From Fonticula-like sp. SCN 57-25 (Eukaryota; Nucleariida; Rotosphaerida), in the NCBI GenBank assembly GCA_001724245.1, contig MEDX01000005.1:1-64000 (forward strand): DNA of 64,000 bases, written 5' to 3'. Under the pieces are notes generated by a model, which was not told the DNA's origin, did no database searches, and saw only the letters and a list, made by a program, of their open reading frames with translations. The position numbers were made by a program, and so were the translations under genes. This document shows positions 55,832 through 64,000 of the stretch, one piece after another; the stretch's first letter is position 1; each line of letters begins with the position of its first letter.

Positions 55832-56319
55832 ATGGCGTCGAGAAGTGTATCGATACAGCCAGGTGTGGCTGTTTTTGTGCATGAGCTGAATGCCTTGCCA
55901 CCGGCGGCATTGCTTGGTCGTTCGGTGCGCGTTATTGGACGGTACTTGCCTCGTCTTTGATAGCTCGCGACGATTCTAACAACCTCCTCACCCAGCGTCC
56001 TAGAATGCCACGCTGCACGTAACCGCGTCATCGTGGACCATGCGCAGGAGCAGCTGCTTGTGGACTCGTCGCTTCTGGTGGACGTGAAGCTAGCGCCGCG
56101 GACACTCTTGCAGTTCATTGGAGAGATCGAACAAACCGACGTACGACTTGGCCAGCGTTAGCTGTCGTTGCTCAGATGCAATTGTGTTGATAGGAGGCAC
56201 CCTTCCGGTTTCTGCTTCGCGCCAGGGTGTCGAGAAATGTTACGGGAATGGACTTGACGCTTTACGAGCAAGTCTTGCGCTTACGGAGAGCGGCGGAAGC
56301 GAGCGTGACCGACGTTTAG
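55832..56319 (+). CDS. TEN1: CST complex subunit TEN1-like
   Basis: Three exons (55832-55941, 55996-56140, 56194-56319), 126 residues (human TEN1 has 123). TEN1 is the small OB-fold partner of STN1 and acts in C-strand fill-in at telomeres. The join gives LLGRSVRVIGRVLECHAARN, then IVDHAQEQLLVDSSLLVDVK, LLQFIGEIEQTD and the C-terminal helix ARVSRNVTGMDLTLYEQVLRLRR, matching the family (G-x-VR..GR, LG.L, ...GLDL.LY..AL). TEN1 sequences evolve fast and are easily missed by annotation pipelines. Introns begin GTACTT and GTACGA. Confidence 0.82.
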
Positions 56320-56370
56320 CGCACCAGTGTTGAAAGGCGTTACTGTCTGCATATCGCATTGAAAAAACGT

Positions 56371-57445
56371 TCATCCTGGCCAAGTGCGAGTGGTAGGGGG
56401 TGGTGAATGTATGAGACCAGCCTTGACTGCTTTGTAGTCGTTCTGGCTCGGCTGCTGCGCGTCCAATTTTGTTGGCCGCCTTATAATTGTTAGCGGTAGC
56501 GACTCCTTGTTCGAACACGCCGAGCAGCGCAGCTTAATGGTCGTGCTAAGATCTTCAGCCGACTTTCCCGCGGTCTTTGCAGTATCGTCGCACTCCACGC
56601 GCGGCGCGCGCGCCATGAGGTGTGCCAAGACCTGCGTGCTCACCAACACGTTCTCGAACTCGCTCGGGTTCCAGTGCGAAAGAAGCTCGTCGGTCAGGTC
56701 GTCGGTAGCCTTGCTCTTCTTCTTGCGACTCCTCTCCAACTGCTGTCGCAGTCAAACGACCTGGCGCCTTCTAATAAATCCTTGTCCGTCTTGTTCGATC
56801 TTGATGTTGCTGCGTTCGAGGACGGTCTCCGTTGGTCAAGCTGGCACCCAGGCGTCGACGGCAGAATACCTGCCAAGCGAACCGTGGTGCCTCGTCCGGC
56901 ACTCGATTGCTTGATGGCCAATCTTATGGCAGAAGTTGCAGACAATCTGCCGTGGAGGGTAGGCGCTCGGGGCGTGGTTGGCGGCGGCTTGCAGTGCCAG
57001 GACGTCAACCAGCTGCTTGACGCTGTCCTCCAGAGTCTTGAGCGAGGCGTTGGGTGCGGCGACCGTTGCGTGATCTTCCGCATCCGTGACGGCTGCGATC
57101 ACCGGGATCCTGGGAATCGGCGTGGATCCGCTCGATCCCTGAATCGACTCGACTCGACAGGCGAGCGCGACGGCTTCGCTGAACTAGATTCATGATGTCA
57201 GGCCTGAAACAGGCTTGTCACAATAGCTGACATCATCATGAATCTAGAGGTTCTGCTGCACAGCATCGCATGGGTATAAAAGAATATAGGTGGCGTAACT
57301 GTCGACGAATGGGTGTCTCGTCGTGGAGGTTCACGTGGTGCTGCGCCGGCGACGTTCCCTCCTCCGCCCGTTCATCATCGGTCGCGAAGAGAGCCCGGAA
57401 CTGGACCAGCACCTCTAAAAGGTCGGGGCAGTCTATGGTGGCCAC
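56371..57445 (-). mobile_element. Broken Ty3/gypsy-type retroelement remnant (gag and pol pieces)
   Basis: Minus strand. At 57181-56836 a gag-like frame ends with a CCHC knuckle (CNFCHKIGHQAIEC). At 56739-56371 a further frame begins MERSRKKKSKATDDLTDELL, shifted relative to gag. At 57445-57236, on the other side of a palindrome, is a piece like the segment just before reverse transcriptase (LLEVLVQFRALFATD then QHHVNLHDETPIRRQLRHLY). Pol lying before gag on the same strand and the frame breaks show rearrangement and decay. No intact protease, RT, RNase H or integrase is seen, and no full LTR. Confidence 0.6.
57181..57250. repeat. Interrupted palindrome inside the retroelement remnant
   Basis: GAACTAGATTCATGATGTCA (57181-57200) is matched in inverted form by TGACATCATCATGAATCTAGAGGTTC (57225-57250) with small indels. 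Between them is GGCCTGAAACAGGC, itself a small hairpin. The inner TGTCA...TGACA ends look like joined element termini. Confidence 0.7.
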
Positions 57446-58044
57446 CCGCCGCTCGACGCTCCAGAGAGCTTGTCGATGAGGCTGGTAGAGGTGATTCCTG
57501 ACATAACTATTTATTGAATGCTCTCAGAGTACATGCAATCGTCACATTTGTACTCAATAAAATGTGCCTTGAAACAAACGACAGCATGGAAGTTGTTGCG
57601 CAGGCTGGCCACCCAAGGCGGCTTCATTTGCGGATGATAGACGAAACAAAGGGCAATAAACAAACCTTCGTGTTGCGACGCGAATGACGGCGTCCCTGGC
57701 GAGATAAAAAAATGAGAAGCGCTGATGACGACGACGGCGCTACGAGTGACAGGGCTGACGCCTCTACGGCAGGCGAAAAGAAAGGATGGCGACGTCGCAG
57801 CCAGAAACGCAGAGCAGCTCAGCGTCGGTGAAACCAGAACTGCCGTATGAAGGCGAACTTTATCGCAGCGATCTGATGGAGGCTGCAGGTGTTGTATTAT
57901 GAGGAAGGAGTTTAGATGTTGTTGAGGTTTGTAGAGGTATATTCCTAATGCAGTATGGGAATACGAAGAACAGGAAGAACAATAAACGCGCATGTGGAAC
58001 ACGAATGCTGCGGTATTTACACTAGGGGTCCTATTGCCGAGGGC

Positions 58045-58310
58045 GTCCTGCCGGTCAGCTACAGTGTGCGCTATTGGTTCTATATGTGAACGTCCCGAAC
58101 GAGCAACAGATGTGTGCGCCTGTGCCAGGTCAGCGAAGGTGTCGTCGACTCGATCGACGGACCGTTGTCTGGGCCGATGGTTGACCGTGAAGGGACCGGA
58201 CGGTGACTCTTGTCAACCGTGTGTCGCGGGTGCTCGTATCTCCGCGAATACTTGTCGTAGAGCGATCATTCACAGTGCGTTCGAGAGCTCGTGACGAGGC
58301 GAGGCGAATG
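58045..58310. repeat. Long inverted repeat, left arm
   Basis: Reverse complement of this stretch aligns along its length with 59335-59595. Shared blocks include GAGCTCTCGAACGCAC, ATCGCTCTACGACAAGTATTC, TTCACGGTC(A/G)ACCATCGG and GGACGTTCACA. Divergence is clear, with several indels. Confidence 0.75.
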
Positions 58311-59154
58311 ATATTACTCGAATGAGTGCGGCGCATGAAGCTAGAGGGCGCGGCCCGTAAAGCAGAGGGGGAGAGGTGGTCCCTGACAGTCACACGAGGG
58401 CCTCGTTCAACGATGAGCCATGGCCAACAATAGCCGCTGGGTGACAGCGCGATTCTGTTGATTGAACGGAAAATGGTTGTGAACTCATTTTGTAGTGCCC
58501 GGAACGGCGGGTAAGGGGGTCCATCGGGCAGGAGAATTAATGCCCTAAAAAAACACTTGTGAAACCGTGGGTAGCGAGGCTTACGCTTCACACGTTCTGT
58601 CGTTGGCAATGTGTGGTCACACCTAGGCGTTCGTAGCAGTAAAATGGTATAGACGCAAATTCTACTGTGACAGTCCGCCTCATATGTCGCTATGTAGCGG
58701 TATCCTGCTCGCTCTGTACATAGCGATCAACCATCCAATCAATCGAGGATCGTATATGAAAGTTTGATTTTGATTGGTCGGTGTCTATAATTTGTACAAA
58801 ACACGCAATAATCTACTCGAACGAAGTCCAGTCGCCACGAATCTTTGATGACCGCATGCAGGAGGAGGAGGGCTGGTATCGCTGCTTTCTGACAGACCAC
58901 CTATTGTTTGGAACTCACGGGTGTAGTATGGGGGGAATGGGGATAATTTTACTCACGATGCATCTTCTTTTCGCTTCTGAGAACAGCACTCGATCAGTGA
59001 AGTAAATGTTCAAGTGCATTCTTTTCAAAACGGAAGACCTGCTCTACGGTCAGATACTATTTCAAAAACAAAGACGTTTCAGGAACCACACCTACCACAA
59101 CAATACATCCCGCGTTTTTCGTTACCAAGCGCAAAACTCTCTTGAACGGCACCA

Positions 59155-59235
59155 CTCGTCTCGTCTCGTCGCGAGCTCCCGAACGCACCCTAAACCATCG
59201 CTCAGCGACACGTATTCGCGGAGATATAAGCACTT
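59155..59235. repeat. Third, partial copy of the arm
   Basis: TCGTCGCGAGCTCCCGAACGCACC...CATCGCTC...ACACGTATTCGCGGAGATATAAGC, in the same orientation as the right arm, covering only about its first 80 bp. Confidence 0.65.
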
Positions 59236-59334
59236 GCCAATTTCCACGTCGAGCATCGTGCCAGGAACCACCCCCACCCCACCCCTACACGTGCCGTGTC
59301 CTCCTGCTCCGCACGCATCGTTCCCCTGAGTAGC

Positions 59335-59595
59335 ACAGGTCGACTCGTCTCGTTGTGAGCTCTCGAACGCACGTTGAATCATCGCTCTACGACAAGTATT
59401 CGCGGAGTTATGGGCATCCGCTAAACGAGGTCGATCCGGAATTGCCGACCGATCTCTTCACGGTCGACCATCGGCCCAGACGACGCCCTTCGATCGAGTC
59501 ACACCATCGCTGACCCACACGCGCACACACGTTCTGCGCTTACCAGGACGTTCACACGCAGGACCAATAGCGCGCACTACAGCTGCTGCCAGTAC
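59335..59595. repeat. Long inverted repeat, right arm
   Basis: Partner of 58045-58310 in opposite orientation; the arms are separated by about 1 kb. No transposase-like frame is seen between them. Confidence 0.75.
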
Positions 59596-60543
59596 GCTAC
59601 AGTAGAAGAACGCACACACCTCGCAGCCTATCTCCGACTGGTCGAGCCCTTGGCATAAGTGCTATGAAATTTGCCTCATGGCACCATGCTTCTGCGCTCT
59701 TTCCTTTGCGATACAATACAAGCTCGGGCACACTGTCACACGCGTGTCAGGTCTGTTGATCGCCGCAACTGTTACGGGTGGGATAGCATATCGTAGACAG
59801 AAGACGGGTAGCCTGCGTGCGGTCTTCTTGCAACATCGATGTGCATCGAGCATATATTAAACACATACCTCTCCTTACTCTATCACGATGCTGCACTTGG
59901 TCAGCAGCTATCTTGAGCCTACGGACACCAGGATTGTTCCGTGCACGCAAATTTCCATTCAGTCTCTTCCTGCGTCGCGTCGTTCAGTACAATACTTCCC
60001 AGCACCCTACCATACGACCTCCTATGACGGCTGTGCTTTCATTCCATAGGCGAGTCACGTACTGTATTCTCTGTTCAGCAGCTGTGTTGCGCATCAACAA
60101 CTCGGTAGTCAGTTTCCACAGATTCATCATGTCCACGACTGGCCACATCGTCCAAGGCCACCCCGGACGTTTCTCTCTTTCGTATGACATATAGATAGTG
60201 TGAATTTCACTGTATTGCCATTCTTCATTGCTGTCGCGAGTTTTTTCCTCGTCATATCGAGCTCTAATTTACACAAATAACCTCTACAATCGCAAGGCTA
60301 AACTCCCACCCGCATCTCACGCCTATAGCACTACACGAACGCATGTGCACTGCGTGCGTCCAATTCAGTACGGATTACAGTACCAATACTAAGCCTGTCC
60401 GTGCGAATGAGAGGTTCGTATAGTATACCCTTCCAGTAATTTGCAATAATTCTATGTCATCAAAGTGATGCGCTTGCAATCATCAGCATATTGCACCATG
60501 TCAGCACCATGTCACCATATCGTGCACAGAGCTGCGTGCGACG

Positions 60544-61681
60544 ATGAGCACCGAGGACGTGTGTCATATTGGCACAGGGGACTCGCTGCCTTTGCCTGAA
60601 ATCAGCGCGCACAGCGCGTTACAACTGCCCAGCGCGCCGGGGCTTGTTTTCGCGAGTGCTGATGGCAATCAGGTGGATGGCGACGTTCGAGTCTTCACAT
60701 CCTATGGACACTTTAACAAGCAGCTGGATCTGGAGGCAACCCAGTCCAGCGCCCTTTGTTCAGCAGGCCAAAGTGTCGGGCGGGTGTTTGCGCGGTGCAA
60801 GACGTCGTCAGAAGATCAGTCGACCGCCGACAGATGGTGGACGGGCAGCGCCGTTCGCGTGTCTGAAGGGTGCCTTGTGACGGCCTGGCACGTCGTCAAG
60901 GACACGCACGAGATCACGGGCACAAACGACGATCTTTGTGGCAAGACGTTTGTGCGCGACAAGGTGTGGGTTTACTTTGGCTGTTCATGCGTCGTCGACG
61001 CCGACATTGCACTCGGCGACAAGATGCACGGCTGCTTTGAGGTTGAAGTGTTGCCGCGTGTCGCCGAGCAGTTCTTTTCGTCTGCGTGGACCGTCCAGGG
61101 AGCCAACCACCAAGCGCAGTGGGACACTGTCAACGATTTTGCCTTCCTCAAGTTTGTCAATGACAAGCCGGACCTCAAAGATGTTCCGTATCTCGTGCCC
61201 TCCGTCACCCAGACGCCGCTAACCGGTAACGTGTTCGTCATCGGCTACCCGGGGGCCATCGGACGTGACCAGTTTAAAAAAAAAAAAGGACTACGCTCAG
61301 CAAGCCAACGCCGACGAGCTATTTGAAAATGCCGCCCGCCTCATGGGCAGCTTTCAACGCAAGACTCTGTCGAAGGGATCCATCGTCCCAGTTGCCCAGG
61401 TGGATCCAGTGCTCGCTCATCGATGCGCGGCTTTGCGCGGCACTTCAGGCGGCGCCTTCCTTGCCTTTGTGAACGGCTCATTGCGTCTGCTCGGCATTCA
61501 CCTCGGCGGAATCGCATCAATCGAGAGCAATGTTGCCCTGCTGGCAACAGCTGAGCAATTCATGCTCGAGTACTTTAGTCACGTCTGCAAAGAGGACTTT
61601 TTCGAGCGGCACTGCCAGGACCGCGAGCTCGCAGAAGCGTATGCAAAGTGCCGTCGCGAGTACCCTAGCGCATTCGCGTAA
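60544..61681 (+). pseudogene. Trypsin-fold serine protease with a frameshift at an A12 run
   Basis: Intronless. Frame 1 (60544 to 61275) has an N-terminal 90-residue region, then a chymotrypsin-like fold with the catalytic His in VTAWHVV and Asp in VNDFAFLKF, plus VFVIGYPGAIGRDQF. A run of 12 A (61276-61287) then shifts the frame; deleting one A would join to KDYAQQANADELFENAARL and the catalytic Ser block RGTSGGAFLAF, ending YPSAFA (61679-61681 stop). Total joined length would be about 378. No signal peptide. It may be a decayed gene, a sequencing error in the homopolymer, or use of slippage. The triad is otherwise intact. Lack of introns and repeat-rich setting hint at acquisition or family expansion. 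Confidence 0.7.
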
Positions 61682-61889
61682 CGCCCTTTCCAATAGCGCT
61701 CGTATCGGAGCGACGAATCCACCGCTAACGATACACTGTTTGTGCACCCTATCTTCAATACATCGATTCAACCATGCATATTCATAGCGCACGCATTCTT
61801 GCAGTGAATAGTCGGACTGCCCACGAAATCAAATCGCACATCAAAATAGATTGGAATATATTCATGTAACAATCCACACGGATACGAAA

Positions 61890-64000
61890 TCAAACGATCC
61901 CAAGTCCCTCCTTCAACAGCTGCTTTTCGCGGAGTATCCGATTCTTCTCAAACGACTCGAACGCGGCCAGTCTCTTTGGGGAGCTCTTGTCGACGACCGA
62001 CCTGAGCTCGGCCTCGAACGGATCGACCTTGAGCGCCAGCTGCTTCTTCCGAATCTAATCTGGTCGTGAGTCTTTGAAAACAAAAGAGCTCGAAAAAGTG
62101 CGCACCGCTGCCGCCTTTTCGGCCGCCTTCACGCGCCTCGCGGACCGCTCCTCAAAGGTGAGCGACGCCCCACCGCTCGAGATACCGAGCAGCAGCGCAT
62201 TGCGAAGGTCCGACTCGCTGAACTCGTCCGGAAGAGGCGGCGGCACAAAGTCGAGCGGCACAGCCGAAACATTCGCCTTTAGCACAGTCACCTCGGACAG
62301 CTTCTCCATGAGCTCGCTGAGCTCTGCGTGGTCGTCGTCCAGGTCGTTGAACTGCTGCTCCTGCTGCTTGAGGAACTGCTGCTCGGACGCGATCATCTGC
62401 AGCTCCTGCTCCCAGTGCTTCTTCCACCGCGACTTGCTTCCCTGCAGCTGGGAGCTCAGACCCGCCAGCATCTCGTCAAGCTCGCCAACCTGGGTCTGCA
62501 GCGACTGCACGTAATCCTAGAGAGGAAAAGCACGCAATGTCAGTAATAGCAGCGGCACAATGCATTAGAAAAGGGCGCGCGTACCAATGCCGGCTTGACA
62601 TGTCGCTTGGTGACGTCATCACGGAGTGTCTCGATCGCGTACTTGAGGTCGCCAAAGATGTTATGGACAAGCTCTGACTTATCGGCGATGGCGTCCTTTT
62701 CGACTGCAACCTGTCGCGCGGGGACAAGCTTCATACCGCTGAGTGTGGTAAGCACTTGCTTGACGCTCGCCATATCGCGCCGCGATGCCTTGCGCATCTG
62801 CGTGACGTCGTGGTACACGTCGGCAAGCGACTCGCGCAGCTCGGCGAGCGCCTCCTGCTGCGGCGCAAGCTCCTCGAGCAGCGCCATGGGCACCACGTTG
62901 AGCGCCGGCAGCGAGGCAGCGGCGACGGCTGGGTCCGCGGGGGCGGCCGACGACCCACCGCGGGCCGCAAGGAGCAAATCCGCGTGGATGCGGCTAAGGT
63001 CGCCGCGCAGAACCTGCAGCTCGTCGGTCGCAACGGACGCGGCGGCGAGGGCACCGGCCGACGAGCGCAGCAGATTGACAGCCTCGCTCAGCTCGAGCAT
63101 ATGCCGCCGCGCAGAGTCCTCGGACGCGGACGGGCGTGCGCGCACAATCGCGCCCTCCGTCAAAAATCCGACGTTGTCCAGGTCGTAAAAGAGCGGATCC
63201 GCGGGCGTCTTGACCTGCAGCTCGCTCACGCGCACGCCCTTGGCGCCCACATAATCGCCCAGCAGGGACGCGAGCGTCGAGAGAACCTCATCGCGCGGCA
63301 CAGCGTTGAGCGCGATGCGCTTGACAACGCTCCCGTGTTCCAAAAAGAGCTTGCCGAGCGACACCGACGGGACGCTGGAGGTGGCGCCCATCGACAGCAG
63401 CGACGACGAGCTGCTCCAGACGCCGCTCGAGGCTCGGCCGATCGGTGAAGCGGCCCCGCGGGGGTACCCGGCCATCATGCTCATCCGCTTCGAGGCCATC
63501 AACGCGCGCCTCTCGGACGTCGGCGTCGACGAAGACGTCGACTGGAGCGAAGGCATCGAGGAGCTCAGCGGCGTCTGAGAGAACGACGCCTCTTGCTTCA
63601 TTGAGGCGGCCGCAGAGTCGTCCGCTTCGGTAGAGTCTGAATCAGTGCTCGTGTTCACAGACAGGCCAGCGGGCCGCGCGGCAACGCCGTTGCTCGAGGT
63701 CTGTCCCGCGGCGGCCGAGATGGCGTCCTCAAGCACGCTCGACCGCCGGCCGCGATCGTGCGCGGGTGACGGCGCCTCGTCCGCCGGCGCGACAATCGGC
63801 GTGATCCGCGAGGCCGCCTGCACCGCGGCAAGCAGCGTCGTCGACACGAACGCGTCCGAGTACTCAATCGCCGCGCGGTCAATGGCGGCGCGCGCGGCGG
63901 CGGGGACAGTTGGCTCAGCTGCCATCTCTGACGGAGCCGGCGGAAACGGCTCCTGCTTCGGCGACGCGCTCGGCTCCGGCTGAACGGCAGCCGGCTCCTC
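61890..64000 (-). CDS. BUD6: Bud6/Aip3-like actin-interacting protein (5' part off the window)
   Basis: Exons visible, 5' to 3': 64000-62585, 62516-62106 and 62054-61890. In yeast Bud6 promotes actin nucleation with formins and marks polarity sites. The visible N-terminal part is a long Ala/Ser-rich disordered region, then a conserved globular stretch VSLGKLFLEHGSVVKRIALN ... PLFYDLDNVGFLTEGAIVRARP typical of AIP3, followed by long coiled coils (MALLEELAPQQEALAELRESL; WEQELQMIASEQQFLKQQEQQ) and a C-terminal LREKQLLKEGLGIV. The reading frame is open to the right edge without a clear start (an ATG at 63925 is internal). Introns GTACGC...CTCTAG and GTGCGC...GATTAG keep frame. Confidence 0.82.

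Larger units (their letters stand above)
57446..60543. other. Gene-poor repeat-bearing region
   Basis: About 3.1 kb with no convincing gene. Short ORFs lack splice-linked conservation. It contains the long inverted repeat (58045-59595) and its third partial copy. A minus-strand frame at 57511-58002 ends ...KCDDCMYSE, which might be retroelement debris, but I cannot support that. Confidence 0.5.

Noticed and set aside
57511-58002. Minus-strand 163-codon frame as an integrase zinc domain (ends with KCDDC)
   Set aside because: Only the C-x2-C pair is suggestive; His spacing and the catalytic core are absent, so integrase homology cannot be supported.
59170-59190. CCCTAAAC string in the repeat region as possible telomeric repeat
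   Set aside because: It occurs once only and is not in tandem; no telomere array is present.
58781-60194. Several 60-125 codon frames in the gene-poor region
   Set aside because: No domain, no splice-linked extension and no codon pattern like neighbouring genes; probably chance.

Overview
The window is nuclear DNA from a compact eukaryotic genome. Genes lie close together, many carry short introns (mostly about 45-65 nt, GT...CTGAC/CTAAC...AG), and neighbours are very often divergent pairs sharing 50-550 bp. The gene content points to a fungus or near-fungal (holomycotan) lineage, probably an early-diverging one: an ERT1/AcuK-type Zn2Cys6 regulator, a Bud6/Aip3 protein and a fungal-style multidomain acetyl-CoA carboxylase occur beside genes usually missing from Dikarya (COMMD10, BLOC1S1, LAMTOR5, a gamma-butyrobetaine dioxygenase-like enzyme and a Cys-loop-type ion channel homologue). 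The species cannot be named from sequence alone. All exon structures are my own joins by frame, splice signals and family similarity; there is no transcript support.

Layout. 0-11 kb: NSUN5/Rcm1 (partial), LAMTOR5, a pentameric ligand-gated channel homologue, a secreted calcineurin-like phosphatase, a GBBH-like dioxygenase, ribosomal protein uL15, COX20 and the GID/CTLH subunit Gid7/WDR26. 11-27 kb: VPS54 (GARP), SPF27/BCAS2, RPA2, a metallophosphoesterase, COMMD10 and acetyl-CoA carboxylase. 27-36 kb: mitochondrial ferredoxin, a diphosphoinositol-polyphosphate-type Nudix hydrolase, the Zn2Cys6-PAS regulator, eIF3g, BLOC1S1, a DUF4211/CCDC82-like protein and exosome Csl4. 36-48.8 kb: an unrecognised C2H2 protein, IST1, TRAPPC2/sedlin, U1C, an unrecognised protein, a SurE-like phosphatase, a small tail-anchored protein overlapping head-to-head with a CENP-W-like histone fold, and a SnoaL-like protein. 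49-56.3 kb: a type II membrane glycosyltransferase candidate, a HECT E3, D-2-hydroxyglutarate dehydrogenase-like and TEN1 (CST complex). 56.3-61.7 kb is different: a broken Ty3/gypsy-type gag/pol remnant, a long imperfect inverted repeat, few coding signals, and an intronless trypsin-fold protease with a homopolymer frameshift. The window ends inside Bud6/Aip3.

Shared themes: endolysosome and membrane traffic (LAMTOR5, BLOC1S1, COMMD10, VPS54, TRAPPC2, IST1), RNA processing and translation (SPF27, U1C, Csl4, eIF3g, NSUN5, uL15), DNA and chromosome ends (RPA2, TEN1, CENP-W-like), and carbon/lipid metabolism (ACC, GID7, ERT1-like, GBBH-like, D2HGDH).

Most notable: the channel homologue; a strongly skewed 5' splice site (GTRCG, with C at +4, in nearly all introns); a degenerate Q-[TS]-G-x-Q repeat shared by two otherwise unrelated neighbouring genes; tandem perfect hairpins in front of COX20; and the inverted-repeat island at 58-59.6 kb.
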